The translations under genes and the position numbers were made by a program. Shown piece by piece: positions 25,191 through 34,323 of a stretch of 64,000 bases of DNA. The notes beneath the pieces are model-generated. The model searched no databases and had not been told where the DNA came from. It saw nothing but the letters and a program-made list of their open reading frames with translations. The DNA is from an uncultured Alphaproteobacteria bacterium (GTDB lineage Bacteria > Pseudomonadota > Alphaproteobacteria > Rhizobiales > Beijerinckiaceae): positions 1 through 64,000 of the forward strand of contig CALKHP010000042.1 in NCBI GenBank assembly GCA_937988775.1. The letters are read 5' to 3'. Positions within the stretch are counted from its first letter, which is position 1. Every line of letters begins with the position of its first letter.

Positions 25191-26066
25191 ATGACCATCG
25201 ACATCCTCATACAGCTGCTCAGTGGCGTCAGCCGCGGCATGATCCTGTTCGTGGTCGCCTCCGGTCTGACGCTGATCTTCGGCGTGTTGCGCATTCCGAA
25301 TTTCTGCCACGGCTCGCTCTACATGCTGTCGGCCTTCGCGACCTATTCGATCACGACGGTGTTCGGCGGCAGCAATCTCGGCTTCCTCGCGTCCCTCATC
25401 GTGGCGCCGCTCGTGGTGATGGCGTTCGGCGCCGCGATCGAGTTCTTTCTGCTCAGGCGCATCTCCAACCGCGAGCATCTCTACCAGTTGATCGTGACCT
25501 TCGCGATCACGCTCATCGTCGCCGACGGCATCAAGCTGATCTGGGGCGGCAGCTACCGCTCGGTCAGCTATCCGCCGATGCTCGAGGGCAGCCTGTCGGT
25601 GCTGGGCCGGCCCTTCCCGCAATATTATGTGCTCGTCATCGCGGCCGGCATCGTCATCGCCGCCCTGCTCGCGCTGATCATCGAGCGCACCCGCTTCGGC
25701 CGCGTGCTCAGCGCCGCCGTGATCGATCCCGAAATGGTCGGCGCCCTCGGCGTCAATGTGCCGAGGCTCTACACCACCGTGTTTGCACTTGGCGCCTGGC
25801 TCGCCGGCTTTGGCGGCGCGCTCGCCGCGCCGATCGGATCGATATCGCTTGGCATCGACAACTCGATCATCATCGAATCCTTCGCCGTGGTCATCATCGG
25901 CGGCAGCGGCAGCATCGTCGGCGCCTTTGCCGCCGCGCTGATCATCGGCATCGTCCAGGCGCTCGGCATCATGGTCGCGCCGCGCCTGGCGATCGGCTTC
26001 ATCTTCATCGCGCTTTGCGCCGTGCTTCTGCTGCGCCCCCAGGGCCTTCTCGGACGCAGGGTCTGA
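25191..26066 (+). CDS. branched-chain-type ABC permease (LivH family)
   Basis: A 291-residue inner-membrane permease with about eight helices. The conserved segments are GLTLIFGVLRIPNFCHGSLYMLSAF near residue 23 and the EAA-like loop RVLSAAVIDPEMVGALGVNVPRLY. The end LLLRPQGLLGRRV is typical for LivH. It forms the translocation pore together with the next gene product, which begins two nt after its stop. Confidence 0.9.
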   Translation: MTIDILIQLLSGVSRGMILFVVASGLTLIFGVLRIPNFCHGSLYMLSAFATYSITTVFGGSNLGFLASLIVAPLVVMAFGAAIEFFLLRRISNREHLYQLIVTFAITLIVADGIKLIWGGSYRSVSYPPMLEGSLSVLGRPFPQYYVLVIAAGIVIAALLALIIERTRFGRVLSAAVIDPEMVGALGVNVPRLYTTVFALGAWLAGFGGALAAPIGSISLGIDNSIIIESFAVVIIGGSGSIVGAFAAALIIGIVQALGIMVAPRLAIGFIFIALCAVLLLRPQGLLGRRV

Positions 26067-26068
26067 CG

Positions 26069-27037
26069 ATGCAAATCACCGCAAAAAGCCTGGCCGGCTT
26101 CGCCATCGTCGTCTTCATTCTGGTCGTGAGCCCGTACCTGACCGACGAGAGCAATCTGTTCGTCCTGATGGACGTCCTGATCGCCATCCTGTTCGCGACG
26201 AGCTACAATCTCGTGCTCGGCGGGGCGGGCCTGCTGTCATTCGGGCACGCCGCCTATTTCGGGCTCGGCGCCTATACGGTGGCGCTCCTCCAGGCGCATC
26301 TCGGCCTGCCGATGCTGGTCGGCATCGCGCTCAGCCCGATCGTGGCCGGCGTTTTCGCCCTGCTCGTCGCGCTGCTGACCGTCAGGCTGTCGGGCATGTA
26401 TTTCGCCATGCTGACGCTCGCCTTCGCCCAGCTCATCTACACGGTCATCGCGGAGTGGTATTCCTTCACGGGCGGCGATAACGGCATCCCGATCACCGTG
26501 CCGGATTATTTCTTCGTCACGGCGCATTATTTCTACCTGACGCTCGGCATCGTCGTCGGCGGCGTGCTGCTGCTTTGGCTGATCGGCAACTCGCCCTTTG
26601 GCGCGGCCCTCCATGCCATCCGTGAAAATCCGCAGCGCGCCAGCTTCGTCGGGCTGAACGTCAAGCTTTACCAGGTCGCGGCCTTCACCATTTCCGGCGC
26701 GCTCAGCGGCGTGGCGGGCGCATTGAGCGGATCGCTGCACCAGATGGCGTTCCCGTCGATGCTGTACTGGACGGAATCGGCGCAGCCGGTGCTGATGGCG
26801 CTCGCCGGCGGCATCCACGCCTTCTTCGGCCCGGCCGTCGGCGCGGCGATCTTCACCGTGCTCAATTTCTTCGTCGCGAGCTATGCCGGATACCCGCTGC
26901 TCGTCTTCGGCGTGGTCGTGCTGGTCCTGGTGATGGCTCTGCCGGAAGGCGTCGTCGGCACGTTTCGGCGCTGGCTCATCCGCCGTCGCGATGCCGGTTC
27001 ACGCGCCGCGCCGGCCAGCCGGGACGCACGCCCATGA
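26069..27037 (+). CDS. branched-chain-type ABC permease (LivM family)
   Basis: A 322-residue permease; ATG 26069 is preferred to upstream starts that overlap the LivH gene. The motifs LVLGGAGLLSFGHAAYFGLGAYT and GAALHAIRENPQRASFVGLNVKLYQ are characteristic of LivM. About nine membrane helices. It overlaps the ATPase gene by four bases (ATGA at 27034). Confidence 0.9.
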   Translation: MQITAKSLAGFAIVVFILVVSPYLTDESNLFVLMDVLIAILFATSYNLVLGGAGLLSFGHAAYFGLGAYTVALLQAHLGLPMLVGIALSPIVAGVFALLVALLTVRLSGMYFAMLTLAFAQLIYTVIAEWYSFTGGDNGIPITVPDYFFVTAHYFYLTLGIVVGGVLLLWLIGNSPFGAALHAIRENPQRASFVGLNVKLYQVAAFTISGALSGVAGALSGSLHQMAFPSMLYWTESAQPVLMALAGGIHAFFGPAVGAAIFTVLNFFVASYAGYPLLVFGVVVLVLVMALPEGVVGTFRRWLIRRRDAGSRAAPASRDARP

Positions 27038-27795
27038 TCGCGCCGGTGCTCGAATTCGACGCGGTGTCGAAAGCGTTCGGCGGCTTCCGCGCCGTGGCGG
27101 ACATGAGCGTCTCGCTGGGCAAGGGCGAGATCCTCGCGATCATCGGCCCGAACGGCGCCGGCAAGAGCACGCTGCTCAACCTCGGCTCCGGCGCGCTCGC
27201 GCCCACGAGCGGCGATGTCCGCCACGACGGCAACAGCATCGCCGGGCAGGCGGCGCATCGCCTCGTCCATCGCGGCATCGCGCGATCCTTCCAGATCACC
27301 AGCATATTCCCGGGCATGGACGTGGCCGAGAACGTGCGCATCGCCCTGATGGCGCGCCGCGGTTATTGCCGGCAATTCCTGTGGCCGGCCCATCGCCTGC
27401 TCAATGACGAGATCGAAGCGCTCCTGGCGCAGGTCAGGATGGCGGAGGCCAGGAACCGGCTCGCCGGGGAACTCGCCGCCGGCGACCGCAAGCGGCTCGA
27501 ATTCGCCATCGCGCTTGCCGGCTCGCCTTCGGTCATCCTGCTCGACGAGCCGACCGCCGGCATGAGCGCCGATGAGCGCGCGCTCGTCGTCGAGGTGCTG
27601 AAGGAGTTGAACGAGCGGCTCGGGCTCAGCATCCTGTTCACGGAGCATGATATCGACATGGTCTTTGCCCTGGCGCAGCGCATCGTCGTCATGCATCAGG
27701 GCGAGCTGATCGCCGAGGGGACGCCGCAACAGGTCAGGGCCGATCCGCGCGTGCGCGAGGTCTATCTGGGAAAGGGCCACCGTGCTGAAATGTGA
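27034..27795 (+). CDS. branched-chain-type ABC ATPase (LivG family)
   Basis: A 253-residue ATPase. The Walker A is GPNGAGKST, Walker B ILLDEPTAGM, and the H-loop FTEHDIDMV. The usual LSGGQ signature is degenerate (ELAAGDRKRLEFAIAL), as in many LivG proteins, which often have LSYGxQR. It overlaps the LivH/LivM operon on one side and the second ATPase by 14 nt on the other. Confidence 0.9.
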   Translation: MIAPVLEFDAVSKAFGGFRAVADMSVSLGKGEILAIIGPNGAGKSTLLNLGSGALAPTSGDVRHDGNSIAGQAAHRLVHRGIARSFQITSIFPGMDVAENVRIALMARRGYCRQFLWPAHRLLNDEIEALLAQVRMAEARNRLAGELAAGDRKRLEFAIALAGSPSVILLDEPTAGMSADERALVVEVLKELNERLGLSILFTEHDIDMVFALAQRIVVMHQGELIAEGTPQQVRADPRVREVYLGKGHRAEM

Positions 27796-28480
27796 CCGGC
27801 TGACGGCGTATTACGACGCGGCGCGCATCCTGTTCGATGTCTCGTTCGAACTCGATGCCAACAGGTCGGCCTGCCTTCTCGGACGCAACGGCGTCGGCAA
27901 GACGACCTGCCTGCGCGCCATCATGGGGCTGATGGCCAAGCGCTCGGGCGCGGTTTCCCTCGAAGGGCAGCCGATCCAGACACTGCCCGCCTTCCGCATC
28001 GCCCAGCTCGGCGTCGGTTATGTTCCGGAAGACCGGCGCATCTTCCCCGATCTCACCGTCGAGGAGAACCTTCAGGTCGGCGAGCGCAGGAACGAAGGCG
28101 GCATCTCGTGGACGCTCGAGCGCAGCTACGCCATGTTCCCGGCCTTGCACGAATTCAGGCTGCGCCAGGGCGGTTATCTCAGCGGCGGGCAGCAGCAGAT
28201 GCTAACCATTGCCCGCACGCTGATGGGGCAGCCGAAACTGCTCCTGATCGACGAGCCGACCGAAGGGCTTTCGCCGCTCATCGTCGAAACGCTGGTCGAG
28301 GCGATCCTGGAATTGAAGCGCGAGGGGCTGACGATGCTGCTTGCCGCGCAGGATATGCAGTTTGCCAGCCAGGTCGCCGACCAGATCTATCTGATGAACC
28401 GCGGCGCCATCGTCTATAGCGGCACGCCCGATAGTCTCAAGCACGACACGGACGCCGTGACGGCCAATCTCGCGGTGTGA
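27782..28480 (+). CDS. branched-chain-type ABC ATPase (LivF family)
   Basis: A 232-residue ATPase starting at GTG 27782 inside the end of the livG-like gene. Walker A GRNGVGKT, signature LSGGQQQM, Walker B LLIDEPTEGLSP, and VPEDRRIFPDLTVEENL typical of LivF. It completes a five-gene importer that probably brings the substrate of this cluster into the cell. Confidence 0.9.
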   Translation: MLKCDRLTAYYDAARILFDVSFELDANRSACLLGRNGVGKTTCLRAIMGLMAKRSGAVSLEGQPIQTLPAFRIAQLGVGYVPEDRRIFPDLTVEENLQVGERRNEGGISWTLERSYAMFPALHEFRLRQGGYLSGGQQQMLTIARTLMGQPKLLLIDEPTEGLSPLIVETLVEAILELKREGLTMLLAAQDMQFASQVADQIYLMNRGAIVYSGTPDSLKHDTDAVTANLAV

Positions 28481-28483
28481 GCC

Positions 28484-29995
28484 GTGGGCAAGCGTGATCC
28501 GGGCATGCCGGGTCGGATGGGGATCGAAGTCTTGAACAGCCTGCCAAGCGCGTGCGAAGTCATTGTGGTCGGTGGCGGCGGCTCCGGCCTCGCGGCGGCG
28601 GTGTCGGCGGCCGAGACTGGCGCCCGCGTCGTCGTGCTGGAAAAGAACCCGGAGCTTGGCGGCAGCACGCGCTGGTCGGTTGGCTCGGTCACCGCCTCCG
28701 GCACGCCGCATCAGCGCCGCGCCGGCATCACCGATAGCACCGAGGCGCATTTCGAGGATCTCGGCAAGATGGACGGTGCGCTCGTCGCGCGCGACAACCC
28801 GACCCTGCGCCGCCTGCTGACCGAGAACGTCCCCGCGACCTTCGCCTGGCTGCGCGGCATGGGCGTCGAGTTCCACGGGCCGATGGAGGAGCCGCCGCAC
28901 CGCGTGGCGCGCATGCATATCGTGCTGCCCAACTCGAAGGCGTACATCTACCACCTCGCGCGGCGCGCCCGTCGGCTCGGCGTCGATATCCGCCCATCGG
29001 CGCATGTCAGGCGCATCCTCGTCGAGGGCAGGCGCGCCACCGGCGTCGAAATCGAGGGGCCGTCGGGCACGCATATCATGAGGGCGGGCAGGGCGATCGT
29101 CGTCGCGGGCGGCGATTATAGCGGTAATGCCAGGATGAAGGCCGAGTTGATCGATCCGCTGCTCGGCGCCGTGCCGGCCGTCAATCCGACGGCGACGGGC
29201 GATTGCCAGCGCATGGTCGAGCAGATCGGCGGCAAGATCGTCAACGGCGATCTGGCGCTCGGCCCCGTGCTGCGCTTCGTCCGTCCGCCAAAACGCAAGC
29301 TCTATGAGCGGATCCCGCCGCACCGTCTCCTCACCATGGCGATGCGCTTCGCCATGACGCATGCTCCGGGCGGGCTGATCCGGCCCTTCATCATGCGCTT
29401 CATGACCACGGTGCTGGCGCCGGAGATGGGTCTGTTCCGGGATGGCGCCGTGCTGATCGGAAGCCGGGGCGAGCGCCTGCCGTTCGAGGGCACCACGCCC
29501 GGCAAGGCGCTTGCCGCCACCGCCGACAACCGGGGCTTCATCCTGCTTGGCGAGGACCTGGCGGCGCGTTATGCGGCCTGGCCGCATTTCGTATCGACGG
29601 CGCCCGGCGTCGCCTATGCCTATTTGCCGGATTATCGCCGTACGCGGCCCGATCTTTGCCATCGTGGCGCGGATGTTGCGGCGATCGCCGGCGCGCTCGG
29701 CGCCGATGCCGCCATATTGGGCGAAACCATTGCCAAAACCGGCCTCAAGGGGCCTTATCATGCGCTTGGGCCGTTGCAGGCGCTGGTGGTCTATACCGAT
29801 GGCGGCGTGATGGTGTCGGAGCGCCTCGAGGTCATGCATGGCGACGGCGTCGCGTTCGCCGGCCTGTATGCGGCCGGCTCGACCGGGCAGGGCGGCGTTC
29901 TGCTGGAGGGGCACGGCCATCACCTCGGCTGGGCCTTCACCTCGGGCCGCATCGCCGGGCGGCATGCCGCGCTGCACCAGACGGGGGCCTCCTGA
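28484..29995 (+). CDS. FAD-dependent oxidoreductase, 3-oxosteroid delta-1-dehydrogenase/fumarate reductase family
   Basis: A 503-residue flavoprotein starting at GTG 28484, four nt after the ATPase stop. The FAD-binding motif is VVGGGGSGLAAAVSAAETGARVVVLEK near residue 27, and the C-terminal FAD contact is LYAAGSTGQGGVLLEGHGHHLGWAFTSGRIAG. This family includes KstD, KshA-independent ring dehydrogenases and fumarate reductases; it desaturates or reduces bonds next to a keto group. With the PRISE-like reductase downstream it points to a cyclic ketone or enone substrate. The exact reaction cannot be told. Confidence 0.82.
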   Translation: MGKRDPGMPGRMGIEVLNSLPSACEVIVVGGGGSGLAAAVSAAETGARVVVLEKNPELGGSTRWSVGSVTASGTPHQRRAGITDSTEAHFEDLGKMDGALVARDNPTLRRLLTENVPATFAWLRGMGVEFHGPMEEPPHRVARMHIVLPNSKAYIYHLARRARRLGVDIRPSAHVRRILVEGRRATGVEIEGPSGTHIMRAGRAIVVAGGDYSGNARMKAELIDPLLGAVPAVNPTATGDCQRMVEQIGGKIVNGDLALGPVLRFVRPPKRKLYERIPPHRLLTMAMRFAMTHAPGGLIRPFIMRFMTTVLAPEMGLFRDGAVLIGSRGERLPFEGTTPGKALAATADNRGFILLGEDLAARYAAWPHFVSTAPGVAYAYLPDYRRTRPDLCHRGADVAAIAGALGADAAILGETIAKTGLKGPYHALGPLQALVVYTDGGVMVSERLEVMHGDGVAFAGLYAAGSTGQGGVLLEGHGHHLGWAFTSGRIAGRHAALHQTGAS

Positions 29996-30038
29996 TTTTC
30001 TCGCGAATGCATTCGTCATACTCACATAGGAGGTTGCC

Positions 30039-30806
30039 ATGGCGCGGCTGGACGGCAAGGTCGTAATCATCACCGGCGCGGGCTCAGGCATCGGGGCCGC
30101 GACCGCCCGCCGCATGGCGCAAGACGGCGCCAGCGTCATGGTGACCGACATCGTCGCCGACAAGGCGCGCGCTGTCGCCGAGGCGATCGGCGGCGCGGCG
30201 AAATGGGCCGTGCTCGATCATTGCGACTACGCCCAGTGCGGCGAGGCCGTGCGCCAGACCGTGGCGGCTTTCGGCGGGCTTGACGTGCTCCACAACAATG
30301 CCGGCGTGCCGCAGCAGGGCGGCGTGGAGGCGATCCCGCCGGAGGAATTCCGTCGCGTCGTGGAAGCGAACCTGTCAGGCCCGTTCCTGATGGCCAAGGC
30401 CGCTATCCCCGCGCTGCGCGAACGCGCCGGAACGGGCGCCAACGTGTCGATCCTGTTCACCGCCTCGATCCAGTCGCTGATGGTCAGGGCCGGGTTCACC
30501 GCTTATGCTGCGTCGAAACATGGCGTGGGCGGGCTCGTCGGCAGCATGGCGCTCGAATTCGCGCCGGTTCCGATCCGGGTGAACGGGGTCTGCCCCGGCC
30601 CCGCCGACACCGAGCTTCTGCGCGACATCGCGCGCCGCACCGGCGACGAGGACGGGTTCCTGACGCGCTTCACGGCCGGCATGCCGATGAAGCGGCTGGT
30701 CACTGTCGATGACGTGGCGGCCGCCGCCGCGTTCCTGAGCAGCGACGACGCCGCCATGATCACCGGCGTGATGCTGCCCGTCGATGGCGGCATGACAGCG
30801 CGATGA
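30039..30806 (+). CDS. short-chain dehydrogenase/reductase
   Basis: A 255-residue SDR with an excellent AGGAGG 6 nt before its ATG. Motifs: TGAGSGIG for the cofactor, NNAG, a Ser in FTASIQS and Tyr/Lys in YAASK. The C-terminus is FLSSDDAAMITGVMLPVDGG. It is the second SDR of the cluster and lies between the flavoprotein and an acyl-CoA ligase in one transcription unit. Confidence 0.87.
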   Translation: MARLDGKVVIITGAGSGIGAATARRMAQDGASVMVTDIVADKARAVAEAIGGAAKWAVLDHCDYAQCGEAVRQTVAAFGGLDVLHNNAGVPQQGGVEAIPPEEFRRVVEANLSGPFLMAKAAIPALRERAGTGANVSILFTASIQSLMVRAGFTAYAASKHGVGGLVGSMALEFAPVPIRVNGVCPGPADTELLRDIARRTGDEDGFLTRFTAGMPMKRLVTVDDVAAAAAFLSSDDAAMITGVMLPVDGGMTAR

Positions 30807-30830
30807 GGATTACAGCGCGATGAGGCTGTC

Positions 30831-32465
30831 ATGATCTTCGAACCGGCTGATATTTCCGGCTGGGTGCTGCCGCGCGTCCTCGCCGATCGCGCGCGCCGTT
30901 ACCCGAACCGGCCGTTTCTCGGTTTCCGCGACAGGCCCGATGTGACCTTCGGCGAGGTCGAGATGCGCAGCCGGCAGGTCGCGCGCGGCCTTGCGGAACT
31001 CGGCGTCAAGCCGGGCGACCGTGTGCTGGTGATGCTGCATAACAGCCTTGAATTCGTCGAAACCTGGTTTGCCGTGAATCTGCTCGGCGCCGTGCTCGTG
31101 CCCGTCAACACGGCGTACCGCTCCGAATATCTCGCCCATGTCATCAACGATTCCGGCGCGGCCCTGATGGTTGCCGGCGCCACGTTCCTGCCCGTCCTCG
31201 CCGAGGTCGAGGACAGCGCCAAGACGCTACGCACGGTGATCGTCGTTTCGGAAGGCGACCCGTCGATGGCTGGCCCGGCGCGGCTCGAAACGCTGATGTA
31301 TGGCGATTTGACAAGCGCGACGGGTTCGGTCCCGCAAGCGCCGGTCGCCGTGGGCGATGCGGCCGCCATCATGTACACCTCGGGCACGACCGGGCGCTCG
31401 AAGGGCGTGGTCATGCCGCATGGCCACCTGCACCTCAACCCGGTCGTCTATATCGAGCAGCTCGGCCTCACCGAACGGGATATCCTTTATACCTGCCTGC
31501 CGCTTTTCCACGCCAATGCGCTGCTGCTCGGCGTCTATGGCGCTTTGATCCTTGGCACCCGGGTCGTGGTCGCGCGCCGTTTCAGCGCCAGCGGCTGGCT
31601 CGACGATATCCGCGAGGCCGGCGCTACCGTGACGAACGTCCTCGGCGCGATGGCCGATTTCATCGTCGCGCAGGAACCGACCGATACTGACGCCGACAAC
31701 CCGTTGCGCATCGCGACGATGATCCCGATCTCGCCCAAGCTCGGCCCCGCCTTCGAAAAGCGCTTCGGCGTCAAGCTGATCGAACTGTACGGCTCGACCG
31801 AGGTCAACTGCCCGCTCTATCACCCGCTCGATGCCGGCTATCGGCCGGGCAGTTGCGGCCAGGTCGCGGCGAAATGGTTCGATTGCCGGCTCGTCGATCC
31901 GCAAACCGACGAGGAGGTTCCCCTCGGCGCGGCGGGCGAATTGCTCGTGCGCGGCAAGGCGCCTTTCACCATCATGTCCGGCTATCACGGCCGCGCGCAG
32001 GAGACGGTCGCCGCGTGGCGCAACCTGTGGTTCCACACCGGAGACGTCATGCGCCGGGACGCAGACGGTTTCTTCTATTTCGTCGACCGCATGAAGGATT
32101 GCATCCGCAGGCGTGGCGAGAACATCTCGTCCTTCGAGGTCGAGGCCGTGCTGCACACACACCCGGCCGTGAAGGAGGTCGCGGTCGTCGGCATCCCGTC
32201 GCCCTATGATTCGGTCGAGCAGGAGGTCAAGGCCTGTATCGTCCTCAAGACGGGGGAGAATGCCGCGCATCAGGCGATTTTCGACCATTGCGCGGCGCGC
32301 ATGCCGGATTTCGCCGTGCCGCGCTTCATCGAGTTCATGGCGGAGTTTCCCAAGACGCCGACGGAAAAAATCCGCAAGGACGTGCTGCGCCTGTCGGGCA
32401 TCGGACCCGAGACCTGGGTCGAGCCCTCCGCCGCCGGCAACGCACGCAGGAGAAGGCCGGCATGA
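30831..32465 (+). CDS. AMP-forming acyl-CoA ligase (CaiC/FadD-like)
   Basis: A 544-residue adenylate-forming ligase. The phosphate loop is MYTSGTTGRSKGVVMPHGH, followed by ELYGSTEVNCPLY, WFHTGDVMRRDADGFFYF and KDCIRRRGENISSFEVE, with the acceptor lysine near the C-terminus in PKTPTEKIRK. It activates a carboxylate to its CoA thioester. The cluster thus has two ligases of different branches, which suggests that two acids are activated: perhaps the substrate and a ring-cleavage product. It overlaps the next gene by ATGA. Confidence 0.88.
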   Translation: MIFEPADISGWVLPRVLADRARRYPNRPFLGFRDRPDVTFGEVEMRSRQVARGLAELGVKPGDRVLVMLHNSLEFVETWFAVNLLGAVLVPVNTAYRSEYLAHVINDSGAALMVAGATFLPVLAEVEDSAKTLRTVIVVSEGDPSMAGPARLETLMYGDLTSATGSVPQAPVAVGDAAAIMYTSGTTGRSKGVVMPHGHLHLNPVVYIEQLGLTERDILYTCLPLFHANALLLGVYGALILGTRVVVARRFSASGWLDDIREAGATVTNVLGAMADFIVAQEPTDTDADNPLRIATMIPISPKLGPAFEKRFGVKLIELYGSTEVNCPLYHPLDAGYRPGSCGQVAAKWFDCRLVDPQTDEEVPLGAAGELLVRGKAPFTIMSGYHGRAQETVAAWRNLWFHTGDVMRRDADGFFYFVDRMKDCIRRRGENISSFEVEAVLHTHPAVKEVAVVGIPSPYDSVEQEVKACIVLKTGENAAHQAIFDHCAARMPDFAVPRFIEFMAEFPKTPTEKIRKDVLRLSGIGPETWVEPSAAGNARRRRPA

Positions 32466-33208
32466 TGGACGCGCCCGCAAAGCTCAACGGCCGAACCGCC
32501 ATCGTCACCGGGGCCACGAGCGGCATCGGCCTGGCGATCACCGGCGCGCTGCTCGCGGCCGGATCGCAAGTCCTCGCCACCGGCCGGCGCGTCGAGCAGC
32601 TCGACGGGCTTCAGGCGACCCATGGCGAGCGGCTTCATGTCGTCGCGAGCGATCTGGCGGCCCCCGATTCGGTCGCGCCTCTCGTCGCGGCGGTGCCGGC
32701 GCATTGGACCGTTGACCTGCTCGTGTGCGCGGCCGGCCATGACGCCGGCGGAAACCTTCCCTTCGGCGAAAGCGATGTGCGGCACATGGCCGACAAGCTC
32801 GCCGTCAACTTCACCTCGGCCGCGCTGCTCATCCACGCGCTCCTGCCGGGCTTCCTCGCCCGTGGCACGGGCGATATCGTCACCATCGGCTCGATCGTCA
32901 CGCGCGATGCGGCGGCCGGCCTCAGCTTCTACGGCGCGACGAAACATGCCCTGCATGGTTTGATGGCCGGGCTCAGGCTCGATTACCGGGCAACGGAGCT
33001 TCGCTTCATCGAGCTCATCCCGGCCATCGTGCGCAGCGGCTTCGCCTCGCGGCGCTGGGCCGGCGACGAGGACCGGGCCGAGCACTTCTACGCGAATTTT
33101 CCCGGCTGGCTCGAGCCGGCCGACATCGCCCGTGCCGTGACCTGGGCCGTGTCCCAGCCGCATGGCGTCAATGTCGACGAAATCGTCTTGAGGCCGACCA
33201 CGCGATGA
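32462..33208 (+). CDS. short-chain dehydrogenase/reductase
   Basis: A 248-residue SDR beginning in the four-base overlap with the ligase stop (ATG 32462 or 32465). The cofactor motif is TGATSGIG, and the active site contains a Ser in IGSIVT and FYGATK (Tyr/Lys). It lacks the usual GxxxxVDGG ending and stops with NVDEIVLRPTTR, as in the YdfG-like SDR branch. It overlaps the PRISE-like gene by four bases. Confidence 0.86.
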   Translation: MMDAPAKLNGRTAIVTGATSGIGLAITGALLAAGSQVLATGRRVEQLDGLQATHGERLHVVASDLAAPDSVAPLVAAVPAHWTVDLLVCAAGHDAGGNLPFGESDVRHMADKLAVNFTSAALLIHALLPGFLARGTGDIVTIGSIVTRDAAAGLSFYGATKHALHGLMAGLRLDYRATELRFIELIPAIVRSGFASRRWAGDEDRAEHFYANFPGWLEPADIARAVTWAVSQPHGVNVDEIVLRPTTR

Positions 33209-34293
33209 CCGCTTCCGCCATCAGGCAACGCCCATGCAAAGCCCTGGTCGTCGGCTCCCTCGGGCTCGTCGGCGGCAACGTCGCCAGCCATCTGCAAGCG
33301 TGCGGCGACTGGCACGTCGTCGGGGTCTCGCGTTCCGCCCCGGCGCGACCGGTGGCCTATGAGCATTTGCGTCTCGATCTGCTCGATGCCGAGGCCTGCC
33401 GCGCCGCCGCCGCCGGCCTGAGAGACGTCACGCATATCTTCTTCTGTGCCCGTTTCAGCCATCGCGATACGGCGCTCGAGGCGCGCACCAACCTCGCCAT
33501 GCTGAGAAACCTGCTCGAGCCGCTGGAAGACAGCGCGGCGCTTGAGCATGTCTGCCTCGTCCATGGCACCAAATGGTATGGCAGCCATCTCGGGCCGTAT
33601 CGCACCCCGGCCCGGGAAGACGATCCACGGCACATGCCGCCCAATTACTATTACGATCAGCACGACTATGTGGCGGCGCTCCAGGGCGGACGCTCCTGGA
33701 CCTGGTCGACGGTCCGCCCGCATATCGTCTGCGGCACCACGACCGGGTATCCGTTCAACCTGATCACGCTTCTTGGAGCCTATGGCGCGATCTGCGCCGA
33801 ACGCGGCCTGCCGCTTGATTTTCCGGGAACGGAAGCGTGTTTCCGGTCCGTGTCGCAGGCGACGGACATCGGATTGCTGTGCAGGGCAATGGTGTGGATG
33901 GCGACGACGCCGGCATGCGCCAACCAGTCCTTCAACATCGTCAATAGCGATTATTTCCGCTGGTGCAGCCTCTGGCCCCGCCTTGCGGCGTTTTTCGGCG
34001 TTCCGATGGGCATCGTCCGGCCGCAGAAACTGGCCGCCACCATGGCGACCTCGGCCACGTTGTGGCGTGCGATGAGCGACCGGTGCGGGCTGGGCATTTC
34101 CGACTTGCAAGCCCTCGCCAACTGGAGCTTCGGCGACTTTCTTTTCGCGGCGGATTGGGACGACATGTCCTCGACGGCCAAGGCACGCCGGCATGGATTC
34201 CATGACACGGTCGAGACCGAGCCATCGATCATCGAGGCTTTGGAACGGTTGCGGGCAACCCGGATCATACCCGCGCGGCACGCAATGGGCTGA
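33205..34293 (+). CDS. PRISE-type reductase (progesterone 5-beta-reductase/iridoid synthase-like SDR)
   Basis: A 362-residue extended SDR. The nucleotide motif is VVGSLGLVGGNVASHL (residues 15-30). The family hallmarks are HGTKWYGSHLGPY (Lys123) and NYYYDQHDYV (Tyr in 148-150), which match the Lys and Tyr of plant progesterone 5-beta-reductase and iridoid synthase; the fold lacks the normal Y-x3-K. These enzymes reduce the C=C bond of enones with NADPH. Bacterial members are seldom studied. The location at the end of a catabolic operon with a KstD-like enzyme suggests that it reduces an enone in a cyclic substrate. Confidence 0.8.
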   Translation: MTASAIRQRPCKALVVGSLGLVGGNVASHLQACGDWHVVGVSRSAPARPVAYEHLRLDLLDAEACRAAAAGLRDVTHIFFCARFSHRDTALEARTNLAMLRNLLEPLEDSAALEHVCLVHGTKWYGSHLGPYRTPAREDDPRHMPPNYYYDQHDYVAALQGGRSWTWSTVRPHIVCGTTTGYPFNLITLLGAYGAICAERGLPLDFPGTEACFRSVSQATDIGLLCRAMVWMATTPACANQSFNIVNSDYFRWCSLWPRLAAFFGVPMGIVRPQKLAATMATSATLWRAMSDRCGLGISDLQALANWSFGDFLFAADWDDMSSTAKARRHGFHDTVETEPSIIEALERLRATRIIPARHAMG

Positions 34294-34297
34294 CGAA

Positions 34298-34312
34298 AGC
34301 GGCGGTGCCGCT
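34298..34312. terminator. short hairpin between convergent genes
   Basis: AGCGGC (34298-34303), loop GGT, GCCGCT (34307-34312), between the stop of the PRISE-like gene and the stop of uxuA. No T-run follows, so the terminator role is tentative. Confidence 0.3.
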
Positions 34313-34323
34313 CACCCTTGCCC

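Noticed and set aside
23709..25622. A 637-codon open frame on the minus strand, and a similar 653-codon frame at 28202-30163
   Set aside because: They are antisense to the substrate-binding protein and flavoprotein genes with clear family motifs; high GC keeps the opposite frames open.
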